Source of the DNA: Sulfuricurvum sp.
GTDB taxonomy: Bacteria > Campylobacterota > Campylobacteria > Campylobacterales > Sulfurimonadaceae
Direction: 5' to 3'
Length of the DNA: 37,387 nt
Assembly: GCF_028688295.1 (NCBI RefSeq)
Contig: NZ_JAQTYM010000019.1
Span: 1-37,387 of the forward strand
Shown here piece after piece: positions 16,996 through 24,117 of the stretch (position 1 is the stretch's first letter; the number at the start of each line of letters is the position of its first letter). A program made the position numbers and the translations under genes. The notes below the pieces were generated by a model. It was not told where the DNA came from. It did not search any database and saw only the letters and a list, made by a program, of their open reading frames with translations.

Positions 16996-18389
16996 GTTAG
17001 AGCCAATATCCACGGAGTACCGATAATCATAAAGATAAGAAAGGTGAGAAGCGTCACCGCGCCGCCGTAGATATAGATATCACGAGCACTTATGTAGCCG
17101 CTGCTCAGATAGATCGCGTTGCACGAAGAGCCTTGCGGTGTGATGGTAGCGTTAAAGTTCGTGGCAAACAACAGCATCATCGCCATCAACTCTCCCGGAA
17201 CCCCCGCTTGAACCCCAATCGCCAAGAAAATACCGAACAGTGCGAGCAGATGTGCGCTTTGGGAGACGAAAAGGTAGTGGATTAAGACGTAAATTAGGAT
17301 CAAAAGAGCATAAACGCTAAACCATGAGAGTCCATTTAGGTATTGGGTGAAATGATCTGCTATGGCGTTCATAAACCCTTGTTCAGCGAGTTGTGTGCTA
17401 AGACCGAAGAGGATGGCAAACCAGATGAGGGTACTGAGAGCTTCTCCTTGAGCTCGAAAATCCTCGATCCCAAATACTTTAGTTGCCATCAAAATCCCCA
17501 AACCGCCGAACGCAACCGCCGCCTTATCGATGGGGAATAGCCCCGATAGCGCCCAAAGGGTGAGCATGGAGATAAATACCCCTGCGGTGATCCATTCATT
17601 ACGGCTGATACGCCCCATATGTTCCAATGCCTCTGCGGCTTTTTGAGGAGCATCGGGGGTCTCTTTCATTTCAGGGGGATAGATACGGTAGAGCATCCAT
17701 GGGATAAGGGCAAAGGCGATGAGGGTTGGGACAATCGCATACAAAAGCCAGCTTCCAAACGTGATATGGATACCCATCTTCTGTGCAATTCCGACTCCCA
17801 CAGGATTGACCGCCATCGCCGTGAGCCATAACCCAGAGGAGATCGTGAGCCCCGCCATCGAGGTCATCATCAGATAGCTCCCCGCCCTGCGATGGGTATT
17901 GTCTCCCACTTTGGAACCGCAATCATGAGCGAGTCCGTAAACGATGGGGTAGAGGACTCCGCTTCGGGCGGTATTGCTCGGAAACGCGGGGGCGATGAGG
18001 ATATCGGTTGCGATAACACTGTATCCCAATCCCAGAGTTGAGTGTCCAAATTTACGGATGATATGGAGCGATAGCCGTTTCCCCAGTCCCGATTTATGGA
18101 CGGCGTGGGAGACCAAAAATGCGGCAACGATCAGGAGGATAAAACTCTCCGAAAATCCCGCATACGCTTTAGCAGGCTCTATAACTCCACTCAAAACACT
18201 CACAGCAAGAGCGATGATCGCGGCGGCGATGATGGGGAGGATATTGAATAAAATGGCGGCGATAGTAGTGATAAAAATAGTAAAGAGGTGCCATGTTGAG
18301 AGGCTGATTGCGAGTGGAGGGGGGGTGAACCATACACCAAGCGCGAAAATCATCAACAACAGTGGAAGGTAAAATCGTTTGATACTCAC
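16992..18389 (-). CDS. DASS (SLC13)-family anion transporter
   Basis: A 465-aa inner-membrane protein with about 12 hydrophobic segments, of the divalent anion:Na+ symporter family that moves dicarboxylates, citrate or sulfate. The first substrate/Na+ motif is seen as PAFPSNTARSGVLYPIV (the SNT signature), and the pseudo-symmetric second motif as ITPQGSSCNAIYLSSGY. The latter resembles the CitT/2-oxoglutarate-malate translocator branch more than the SNT-SNT sulfate branch. The substrate cannot be named. The start is GTG at 18389, with GGGGA close upstream. It is the first gene of a minus-strand run that continues with the AsmA-like protein, and it is divergent from grpE. Confidence 0.88.
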   Translation of the reverse strand: MSIKRFYLPLLLMIFALGVWFTPPPLAISLSTWHLFTIFITTIAAILFNILPIIAAAIIALAVSVLSGVIEPAKAYAGFSESFILLIVAAFLVSHAVHKSGLGKRLSLHIIRKFGHSTLGLGYSVIATDILIAPAFPSNTARSGVLYPIVYGLAHDCGSKVGDNTHRRAGSYLMMTSMAGLTISSGLWLTAMAVNPVGVGIAQKMGIHITFGSWLLYAIVPTLIAFALIPWMLYRIYPPEMKETPDAPQKAAEALEHMGRISRNEWITAGVFISMLTLWALSGLFPIDKAAVAFGGLGILMATKVFGIEDFRAQGEALSTLIWFAILFGLSTQLAEQGFMNAIADHFTQYLNGLSWFSVYALLILIYVLIHYLFVSQSAHLLALFGIFLAIGVQAGVPGELMAMMLLFATNFNATITPQGSSCNAIYLSSGYISARDIYIYGGAVTLLTFLIFMIIGTPWILALT

Positions 18390-18414
18390 TTAGTCCCCTT
18401 TTTTAGTGGCTCTT

Positions 18415-18423
18415 ATTATAGCA
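18415..18423 (-). promoter_or_regulatory. extended -10 promoter of the DASS transporter operon
   Basis: On the minus strand TGCTATAAT (18415-18423) is a full extended -10 element, about 26 bases before the GTG start. The upstream HAIR-like repeat at 18443-18463 overlaps where the -35 would be, so both the transporter and grpE might respond to the same repressor; this is inference. Confidence 0.55.
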
Positions 18424-18442
18424 TTTTAGGGAGTAAATTATA

Positions 18443-18463
18443 GTTGATAATATAAGACTCAAC
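18443..18463. promoter_or_regulatory. HAIR-like inverted repeat 1 (putative HspR site)
   Basis: GTTGATA-N7-ACTCAAC. The known HspR-associated inverted repeat is CTTGAGT-N7-ACTCAAG; here the spacing is exact, the right half matches 6 of 7 and the left 4 of 7. It sits within a longer perfect repeat ATAGTTGA...TCAACTAT (18440-18466 region, 8-bp arms). HspR control is inferred from family knowledge in Helicobacter and Campylobacter. Confidence 0.55.
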
Positions 18464-18491
18464 TATTTTGAATAAAAATATTCACATACCC

Positions 18492-18512
18492 CTTGACAAC
18501 ATGTGACTCAAT
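18492..18512. promoter_or_regulatory. HAIR-like inverted repeat 2 (putative HspR site) over the grpE -35
   Basis: CTTGACA-N7-ACTCAAT, matching the HAIR consensus in 5 of 7 and 6 of 7 positions with exact spacing. It covers the -35 box and most of the spacer of the grpE promoter, the right place for a repressor. It starts 49 bases after the first HAIR-like repeat. Confidence 0.6.
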
Positions 18513-18522
18513 GCACTATAAT
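18493..18522 (+). promoter_or_regulatory. grpE-dnaK promoter
   Basis: Perfect TTGACA (18493-18498) and TATAAT (18517-18522), 18 bases apart, lie about 35 bases upstream of the grpE ATG. This is a sigma-70 type promoter, not a sigma-32 type, consistent with repressor-controlled heat shock in Campylobacterota. The AGGAG ribosome site at about 18540-18544 has an unusually long spacer of about 12-13 bases. Confidence 0.8.
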
Positions 18523-18557
18523 AACACCGGATTTCAAAAAAGGAGTCATATAAACTT

Positions 18558-19097
18558 ATGTCAAACGAAGTAAATGAAGAAGTGATCAACGATGAACAAC
18601 CAGCCCTCCAAGAGGGTGAAGAAGCAGTTGTTGAGAGCATGAATGAATTAGAAACTATCCAAGCTGAATTGGCATCTCTAAAGGATACGTACGCTCGCGT
18701 ACATGCCGATTTCGACAATATCAAAAAACGTCTTGAGCGTGAGAAATATCAAGCGCTAGAGTACGCAAACGAAAAATTTGCAAAAGATTTGATCCCCGTG
18801 GTTGATTCCCTTTCTATGGCGATAGGGGCTACGGCTATCGAAGCGGATGCGAATGTGTTGCTAGAAAAGCTCAAAGAGGGTGTTGAACTCACGATGAAAC
18901 AGCTTTTAAGCGTTCTCGAAAAACACGGAGTCACTCCGGTCGATGAATCTGAGCCGTTTAATCCGGATATTCATAACGCAGTACAGCGTGTGGATAGTGA
19001 TGAGCATGAAAGCGGAGCCATCGTAAACACTTTTCAAAAAGGGTTTCGATATAAAGAGCGAACTCTTAGAGACGCAATGGTCGTTATAGCGAACTAA
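18558..19097 (+). CDS. grpE: nucleotide exchange factor GrpE
   Basis: Co-chaperone that releases ADP from DnaK. The 179-aa protein has an acidic, disordered N-terminus (about 1-40), a long coiled-coil helix (LETIQAELASLKDTYARVHADFDNIKKRLEREK), and the C-terminal beta domain ending GFRYKERTLRDAMVVIA, the GrpE signature. The length is normal. It begins at ATG 18558 behind a promoter with HAIR-like sites. Unlike many relatives it is not preceded by hrcA; the neighbour upstream is a divergent transporter. dnaK follows after 113 bases that contain a REP-like palindrome. Confidence 0.97.
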   Translation: MSNEVNEEVINDEQPALQEGEEAVVESMNELETIQAELASLKDTYARVHADFDNIKKRLEREKYQALEYANEKFAKDLIPVVDSLSMAIGATAIEADANVLLEKLKEGVELTMKQLLSVLEKHGVTPVDESEPFNPDIHNAVQRVDSDEHESGAIVNTFQKGFRYKERTLRDAMVVIAN

Positions 19098-19109
19098 AAG
19101 GTTTCTTTT

Positions 19110-19169
19110 CCGTTCGTGGTGAGCTTGTCGAACCATGAACTCACCCTTCGACAGGCTCAGGGTGAACGG
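19110..19169. repeat. REP-like 60-bp palindromic element, copy B (inverted relative to copy A)
   Basis: Lies between grpE and dnaK. Its reverse complement differs from copy A (9322-9381) by two substitutions and a one-base indel. The paired inner arms are TGAGCTTGTCGAA (19120-19132) and TTCGACAGGCTCA (19147-19159), with one G-T type mismatch. Placed inside a chaperone operon, it could act as an mRNA processing or stability element. Confidence 0.85.
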
Positions 19170-19210
19170 ATTAAGAATGACGAAATAAAATAAATAAAGA
19201 GGAATATATT

Positions 19211-21088
19211 ATGTCAAAAGTTATTGGTATCGACTTAGGAACAACAAACTCATGTGTTGCAGTCTATGAAGGCGGCGAAGCAAAAATTATCCCGAATAAA
19301 GAGGGAAAAAACACGACTCCATCAGTAGTCGCATTTACCGACAAAGGTGAAATCCTCGTCGGTGATCCTGCAAAACGTCAGGCGATCACAAATCCGGATA
19401 AAACGATCTACTCGGTCAAACGTATCATGGGTCTAATGATGAACGAAGAGAAAGCAAAAGAAGCGCACGACAAAGTTACCTATAAAATCGTTGATAAAAA
19501 CGGTATGGCTGCGGTTGACGTAGCGGGTAAAGTGTACACACCTCAAGAGATTTCGGCAAAAATCCTCTCAAAATTGAAAGCGGATGCAGAGAGCTACCTC
19601 GGGCAAGCGGTTAGCGATGCGGTTATTACCGTTCCTGCGTACTTCAATGATGCACAACGTAAAGCGACCAAAGAGGCGGGAACGATTGCAGGATTGAACG
19701 TTCTTCGTATCATCAACGAGCCTACTGCTTCTGCTCTTGCTTATGGTTTGGATTCAAAAGGGGATGAAAAAGTTCTCGTTTACGATCTAGGGGGCGGAAC
19801 GTTCGACGTTACGGTTCTTGAAATCTCTGAGGGGACTTTCGAGGTTCTCTCAACAGACGGAAACGCGTTCCTCGGTGGGGATGATTTCGATAATAAAATC
19901 GTAGATTTCCTCGCAAACGAGTTCAAATCCGATCACGGTATCGATCTCAAAGCGGACAAAATGGCGCTTCAACGTCTCAAAGACGCGGCAGAAAATGCGA
20001 AAAAAGAGCTCTCTTCTGCGGAAGAAACTGAGATCAACCTTCCGTTTATCACCGCAGATGCATCAGGTCCTAAGCACTTAGTTGTGAAATTGACCCGTGC
20101 GAAATTCGAGGGGATGATCGATACTCTCGTTAAAGAGACGATCAGCCATATCAAAACTGCGATGAAAGATGCAGGGATGAGCAACAACGAAATCAACGAA
20201 GTTATCATGGTTGGTGGATCAACGCGTCTTCCAATCGCACAAAAAATGGTATCCGATGAATTCGGCGGAAAAACTCTTAACAAAGGGGTAAATCCGGATG
20301 AAGTAGTAGCAGCAGGTGCCGCTATCCAAGGTGGAGTTCTTCGCGGAGACGTTAAAGACGTACTTCTTCTCGATGTTACCCCATTGTCACTCGGGATCGA
20401 GACTCTCGGCGGCGTGATGACTAAAATCATCGAAAAAGGGACGACTATTCCGGTTAAAAAATCGCAAGTGTTCTCTACGGCAGAAGACAACCAACCAGCT
20501 GTTTCTATCTCAGTCGGTCAAGGTGAGCGTGAGTTCGCCCGCGATAACAAATCTCTCGGATTGTTCGAGCTTACCGGTATCCCTGCCGCACCACGCGGTG
20601 TACCTCAAATCGAGGTAACCTTCGACATCGATGCGAACGGTATCTTGACTGTTAGTTCAACCGACAAAGGGACAGGTAAATCTCAGTCTATCACGATTTC
20701 TGGAAGTTCAGGATTGAGTGAAGAAGAGATCAACAAAATGGTTCAAGACGCGGAAAACCACAAAGCCGAAGATGCAAAACGCAAAGAGATCGTAGACCTC
20801 CGCAACCAAGCGGATGCTCTTGCAAGCCAAACCGAAAAATCTCTCAAAGAGATGGAAGACAAAATCGATCCATCTGAAAAAGCAGCAATCGAAACGGCTC
20901 TCGAAGAACTCAAAGCCGTGTTGAAAAATACCGATGCTTCTAAAGAAGAGATCGAAGCGGCGACCAAAAAATTGGCAGACGCGAGCCACAAAATGGCAGA
21001 GCAAATGTACAAACAAAACGAAGGCGGTGAAGCCGCTTCATCAAACGCGAAAAAAGATGACGACGTCATCGACGCTGAAATCGAGTAA
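19211..21088 (+). CDS. dnaK: molecular chaperone DnaK (Hsp70)
   Basis: A 625-aa ATP-dependent chaperone. The nucleotide-binding domain shows [54 protein letters not shown] and VGGSTRLP. The linker [14 protein letters not shown] leads to the substrate-binding domain, and the helical lid ends in a tail finishing DDVIDAEIE, close to the usual bacterial DnaK ending. The start is ATG at 19211 with an AGAGGA site. No dnaJ follows; a REP-like half element and an AT-rich region come next, so the operon ends here. Antisense open frames within the gene are codon-bias shadows. Confidence 0.99.
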   Translation: MSKVIGIDLGTTNSCVAVYEGGEAKIIPNKEGKNTTPSVVAFTDKGEILVGDPAKRQAITNPDKTIYSVKRIMGLMMNEEKAKEAHDKVTYKIVDKNGMAAVDVAGKVYTPQEISAKILSKLKADAESYLGQAVSDAVITVPAYFNDAQRKATKEAGTIAGLNVLRIINEPTASALAYGLDSKGDEKVLVYDLGGGTFDVTVLEISEGTFEVLSTDGNAFLGGDDFDNKIVDFLANEFKSDHGIDLKADKMALQRLKDAAENAKKELSSAEETEINLPFITADASGPKHLVVKLTRAKFEGMIDTLVKETISHIKTAMKDAGMSNNEINEVIMVGGSTRLPIAQKMVSDEFGGKTLNKGVNPDEVVAAGAAIQGGVLRGDVKDVLLLDVTPLSLGIETLGGVMTKIIEKGTTIPVKKSQVFSTAEDNQPAVSISVGQGEREFARDNKSLGLFELTGIPAAPRGVPQIEVTFDIDANGILTVSSTDKGTGKSQSITISGSSGLSEEEINKMVQDAENHKAEDAKRKEIVDLRNQADALASQTEKSLKEMEDKIDPSEKAAIETALEELKAVLKNTDASKEEIEAATKKLADASHKMAEQMYKQNEGGEAASSNAKKDDDVIDAEIE

Positions 21089-21093
21089 TCTCT

Positions 21094-21123
21094 CCGTTCA
21101 CCCTGAGCACGTCGAAGGGTGAC
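21094..21123. repeat. half copy of the REP-like element; hairpin after dnaK
   Basis: Corresponds to one half of the 60-bp element. TCACCCT (21098-21104) and AGGGTGA (21116-21122) form a perfect 7-bp stem with an 11-base loop, six bases after the dnaK stop. There is no clean T-run after it, so it may stabilise the transcript rather than terminate it. Confidence 0.75.
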
Positions 21124-21130
21124 TCCTTTC

Positions 21131-21163
21131 TGTCATTCCCGACCTGATCGGGGATCCATCCCC
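21131..21163. repeat. GTCATTCCC-type palindromic repeat
   Basis: Begins GTCATTCCCGACCTGATCGG and can form CCCGA/TCGGG (21138-21142 with 21148-21152) or, alternatively, GGGGAT/ATCCCC (21150-21155 with 21158-21163). From memory, similar interspersed motifs occur in many proteobacterial genomes. It lies next to the half REP-like element. Confidence 0.6.
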
Positions 21164-21343
21164 ATAAATCCATTCTTCCCATTTTACAATATTTCAAAAT
21201 TTAAATTAACTTTTTTGATGATCATTTATTTAGTTAAATCCAAGCTCATAAACATATAATGTTCGTTGAATAGAGAGTTAAGGAGTAGAAAGTAGTATGC
21301 TTTTTCTGTTATTAAATTAAATTGCATCATTTTTGAATCAAAC

Positions 21344-21372
21344 TTGATTTATTTAAAATTCTATAGTATACT
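21344..21372 (+). promoter_or_regulatory. promoter of the RHH-EVE gene
   Basis: TTGATT (21344-21349) and TATACT (21367-21372) with an ideal 17-base spacer, 27 bases before the ATG at 21400. A strong AAAGGAG ribosome site follows. Confidence 0.65.
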
Positions 21373-21399
21373 TTCTTTATCTGAATAAAGGAGACACTT

Positions 21400-22005
21400 A
21401 TGAGTGACCTAAAAAGCTTGATTAAAGAATCTAAAGTAATTAAGAAAGATTTAATAGCGTCAACGGTTAGAATGCCAATTGAAATGTATTCGTTTATAGA
21501 GGGATTAGCTGATCAATTGACTTTGTCTAAACAAGAAGTTACATTAAAACTGATTGAAGAAGGGATTAAAATTGCAGAAAAAGAACTCAATCTAGATGTA
21601 AATGAAGATGAAAAAAGTAACACTTTTCATTTACTTAATACTAACAGACGATATGATGTGAATGATAATGAATACATGCTCAACAATGGTGTAGCTGCTG
21701 CATTTTACGATCCATGGAAGTTCAATATTGATCGTATAAAAAAAGGCGATGTAGTATTTCTATATAAAAATGGAGTGGGCATAGTAGCCTATGGAAAAGG
21801 TTCTGGACAAAGACTCAAAAAAGATAGATATGGAGATAAAGACGAATGTTACTATCAGGAGTTAAAAGATTTTAAAATTTTGACAAAACCATTAACTGCG
21901 ATTGAAATAAAGAAAACTTTAGGTCAAAATGTAGTTTTTTTAAGAACTATGTCAGGTATGCCTGATGGTCAGAAAATTATCGACAGAATCAACAAAAAAA
22001 ATTAA
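21400..22005 (+). CDS. ribbon-helix-helix plus EVE/PUA-like domain protein, function unknown
   Basis: A 201-aa protein that I do not recognise as a named family. Residues about 20-60 (ASTVRMPIEMYSFIEGL ... SKQEVTLKLIEEGI) look like a ribbon-helix-helix DNA-binding unit with a leading strand. Residues about 76-198 resemble an EVE/PUA-like fold: AAFYDPWKFNIDRIKKGD, then VVFLYKNGVGIVAYGKG, then VVFLRTMSGMPDGQKIID. EVE-type domains bind modified bases in DNA or RNA, so a role in sensing modified nucleic acid, perhaps defence or regulation, is possible but not shown. Composition is clearly more AT-rich than neighbours, with a strong own promoter and AAAGGAG site. It is flanked by palindromic repeats on one side and a toxin-antitoxin pair on the other. 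Horizontal acquisition is inferred. Confidence 0.65.
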   Translation: MSDLKSLIKESKVIKKDLIASTVRMPIEMYSFIEGLADQLTLSKQEVTLKLIEEGIKIAEKELNLDVNEDEKSNTFHLLNTNRRYDVNDNEYMLNNGVAAAFYDPWKFNIDRIKKGDVVFLYKNGVGIVAYGKGSGQRLKKDRYGDKDECYYQELKDFKILTKPLTAIEIKKTLGQNVVFLRTMSGMPDGQKIIDRINKKN

Positions 22006-22050
22006 TACAGCAAGCACAGAGAAGTTAAAAAAGATACTTAATATAGGTTA

Positions 22051-22137
22051 ATGGGGACAGGCGAATTATGGGATTTATACCGCACCATACAATCCGAAGC
22101 TAAAGAGATTGCGATGATTCAGCCTTTGGCATCGTAA
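22051..22137 (+). pseudogene. possible 28-codon gene relic or very small ORF
   Basis: ATG at 22051 opens a 28-codon frame (MGTGELWDLYRTIQSEAKEI...) with ordinary protein-like composition but no good ribosome site. It lies between the RHH-EVE gene and the Phd-like antitoxin. It may be the remnant of a longer gene, or chance. I could not name a parent family. Confidence 0.25.
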
Positions 22138-22194
22138 GCTGTTTAATTTTCTTTTAACTTATCCAGTTGTATAAATAGACAATAAGGATACAAA

Positions 22195-22446
22195 ATGAAC
22201 ATTTCAGCCACACAACTAAAACAACAAACTTATCTTCTAGACCATGTCAAAGAGGAAGATATTGTCATTACGAAACGTGATAAGCCTTTTGCCGTAGTGG
22301 TTGATATCGATCGCTATAAAGCACTTATTCATGATGCGGAGCAATCGAAGAGGGATCAAAAGCTACAAGCACTCTCCTCTTTAGGCTCTTATTCCTTGGG
22401 TGGTAAAGGGTACGCGGAGATTAAAACAGAGATGGGAAATGGCTAA
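22195..22446 (+). CDS. Phd/YefM-family antitoxin
   Basis: An 83-aa antitoxin. The N-terminal MNISATQLKQQTYLLDHVKEEDIVITKRDKPFAVVVDIDRY is the classical Phd fold, in which the first strand and helices bind operator DNA; the tail (GSYSLGGKGYAEIKTE) should bind the toxin. The partner PIN-domain gene overlaps its end by 8 bases. An AAGGAT ribosome site precedes the ATG. Autorepression of the pair is expected from the family. It sits in an AT-rich islet that also contains the RHH-EVE gene. Confidence 0.85.
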   Translation: MNISATQLKQQTYLLDHVKEEDIVITKRDKPFAVVVDIDRYKALIHDAEQSKRDQKLQALSSLGSYSLGGKGYAEIKTEMGNG

Positions 22447-22834
22447 ACTATTTTTAGATGCGAATATCATCCTTGATTTAATCGACAGTGACCGAAAAGC
22501 AGTGGAACTAACTCATCAGTTTATTTCCGATGGGATTATACGTGGAGATGACTATTGCACGAGTTGTGATATCTTCACTACGGTTTATTATGTCGCTTCT
22601 AAAAAACTCTCTTCACTTCAAGTAATCGCTGAGTTAGAGAAGATTTTAGCCTTTGTAGAAGTGATTGCTATCGATATAGAAGTTTTGAAAGAGGCAATGA
22701 ACATTGTTCGAGATAAAGATGATTTTGAAGATGTGTTGCAATACGTGTGCGCTAAAAAGGGTGAGTGCAGTGCTATTGTCACAAATGACAAAGGGTTTTA
22801 TCGAGGAGAGATAGAGTTAATATCACTGAAATAA
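22439..22834 (+). CDS. PIN-domain toxin (VapC-like ribonuclease)
   Basis: A 131-aa PIN-domain protein, expected to be a metal-dependent RNase acting on tRNA or rRNA and held in check by the Phd-like partner. The conserved acidic residues fit: D7 in LFLDANIILDL, D44 in CDIFTTVYY, D98 in DDFEDVLQY and D117 in TNDKGF. The second position is Asp where Glu is usual. ATG at 22439 is chosen because it gives the first strand at the very N-terminus, and it overlaps the antitoxin by 8 bases. An in-frame start 13 codons earlier lies inside the antitoxin and is unlikely. A Phd-like antitoxin with a PIN toxin is a common mixed pairing. Confidence 0.85.
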   Translation: MAKLFLDANIILDLIDSDRKAVELTHQFISDGIIRGDDYCTSCDIFTTVYYVASKKLSSLQVIAELEKILAFVEVIAIDIEVLKEAMNIVRDKDDFEDVLQYVCAKKGECSAIVTNDKGFYRGEIELISLK

Positions 22835-22943
22835 TTCTTTTCCTTCACATTAGTATCTCAATAGACAATACTATTTTCTGAAAACAAATATTATTTTTTA
22901 TAAGTAAAATAGTGTATGATTTAAAGAAAAAAAAGAGTATCCA

Positions 22944-24050
22944 ATGTCTAATGAATTTTTACTAGAGATTATAATCACCGTAGCCATCTTAGTAGCCATA
23001 ATAGTTGGTTACTTTATCTTCAAAAGAAGCTCATCCCCACAACCTCAGAGCAGTACACCCGAAAAAAATGATATACCCGAAGTAGCTACCCAAGAGAAGG
23101 TAAACGTAGTTCCACAGATAAACGAAGAGCCGGAAATCGAGCCACTTTCAGAAATTCCCATGTATGGGACAGAAGAGGGGGAGTTTGTCGTCCTAACTCC
23201 GACTCCTGAAGATAAAGAGTTAACGGATAGACGAAAAAGTGACAAGACAATCCAAAAACGGCCTGTTCCGAAACATGGACAAATCACAAAACAAAATTTT
23301 TCTGAATTTGCCGGTGAGAGAATATTGGTTGCAGAAGACAATATTATCAACCAAAAAGTTCTTTTGGGTCTTTTAGCGGGGAGCGGTATAGAGCTTGTTA
23401 TGGCCGATGATGGCCAGGAAGCTCTGGATATACTTGAAAATGACATCAATTTTTTAATGATTTTGATGGATGCACACATGCCAAGAGTGGATGGTTTTGA
23501 AGCAACGCGGATTATTCGAGCAAATCCGCAGTACGATCACATCGTAGTAGTAGCACTTAGCGGAGATATCGCATCGGATGATATACAAAAAATGAAGAAT
23601 GCGGGAATGTCAGAACAGTTAGCAAAACCTCTACGAATGGAATCCCTATACGAAATGATCTATGCCTATACGGGAAAAGAAACTCATAATGATGAGTTAA
23701 TCGACGCTAAAATGGCAAAAAGTTTAGATACGGATGTAGGGCTCCAAACGTGTGGAGAAGATGAAGGTTTTTACCGCGAGATCTTAACAGAGTTTATGAG
23801 TGACTATGGCAATTCTTCGGATATTTTAGGAGAGCTTTTACGTTCACATAATCTTTATGATGCGGATGCTCACCTTCTCGATATTATGGGGGTAAGCGCA
23901 AACATCGGGGCGCATAAACTCGGAGAAATCGCTTCAAACATGAAATTGGCTCTCAGTGATACGCATGAGTTGAGCTACTTTAGCCTTTTCGATCAGTACA
24001 AGGCTCAACAAGCTAGATTGATGCAAGAGATTAAAGAGTATATTGGATAA
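22944..24050 (+). CDS. membrane-anchored receiver protein with HPt-like C-terminus
   Basis: A 368-aa protein. One N-terminal membrane helix (about residues 7-26) is followed by a long linker rich in Pro and Glu (30-120). A CheY-like receiver (about 125-242) has the acidic pair E131/D132, phospho-acceptor D176 in ILMDAHMPRVDG and K228 in AKPL. The C-terminal helical part (250-368) resembles a histidine phosphotransfer domain: DADAHLLDIMGVSANIGAHKL. However, the residue aligned with the phospho-histidine (four before Gly316) is L312, and the nearest His, H310, is two residues off. No histidine kinase is adjacent. It precedes the EAL-HDOD gene by 67 bases. The receiver is confident, the HPt part less so. 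Confidence 0.78.
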   Translation: MSNEFLLEIIITVAILVAIIVGYFIFKRSSSPQPQSSTPEKNDIPEVATQEKVNVVPQINEEPEIEPLSEIPMYGTEEGEFVVLTPTPEDKELTDRRKSDKTIQKRPVPKHGQITKQNFSEFAGERILVAEDNIINQKVLLGLLAGSGIELVMADDGQEALDILENDINFLMILMDAHMPRVDGFEATRIIRANPQYDHIVVVALSGDIASDDIQKMKNAGMSEQLAKPLRMESLYEMIYAYTGKETHNDELIDAKMAKSLDTDVGLQTCGEDEGFYREILTEFMSDYGNSSDILGELLRSHNLYDADAHLLDIMGVSANIGAHKLGEIASNMKLALSDTHELSYFSLFDQYKAQQARLMQEIKEYIG

Positions 24051-24080
24051 TTTCCCCTTTAGATAACTCCAGTTAACCTT

Positions 24081-24089
24081 TGTTATAAT
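24081..24089 (+). promoter_or_regulatory. extended -10 promoter of the EAL-HDOD gene
   Basis: TGTTATAAT (24081-24089) is a TGn plus TATAAT extended -10 element 28 bases before the ATG at 24118. Confidence 0.5.
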
Positions 24090-24117
24090 CTTTATAATAT
24101 TATTTTTTTGGATACTC

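Larger units (their letters stand above)
21089..21399. other. gene-free, AT-rich junction downstream of dnaK
   Basis: This 311-base stretch has no credible gene. It holds a REP-like half element (21094-21123), a second hairpin-forming repeat (21131-21163), a strongly AT-rich tract with short T and A runs (about 21170-21340), and the promoter of the next gene (21344-21372). The sharp fall in GC after the repeats suggests a boundary between core and acquired DNA. Confidence 0.7.

Noticed and set aside
14205-18389. Azoline peptide (RiPP) cluster around the SagB-like gene
   Set aside because: No YcaO, precursor peptide or dedicated protease is present; neighbours are a transporter, an AsmA-like protein and a kinase.
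18390-18557. CIRCE element (HrcA site) in front of grpE
   Set aside because: The TTAGCACTC-N9-GAGTGCTAA pattern is not present; the repeats fit HAIR spacing better.
19969-20490. 173-codon open frame antisense to dnaK
   Set aside because: It lies fully inside dnaK, has composition typical of a codon-bias shadow, and no ribosome site.
20708-21069. Antisense open frames over the dnaK lid region rich in Phe or Ser
   Set aside because: Artefacts of the charged, repetitive codons of the DnaK helical lid.
21131-21163. Classical rho-independent terminator after dnaK
   Set aside because: The stems are convincing but no T-run follows, and alternative pairings point to an interspersed repeat instead.
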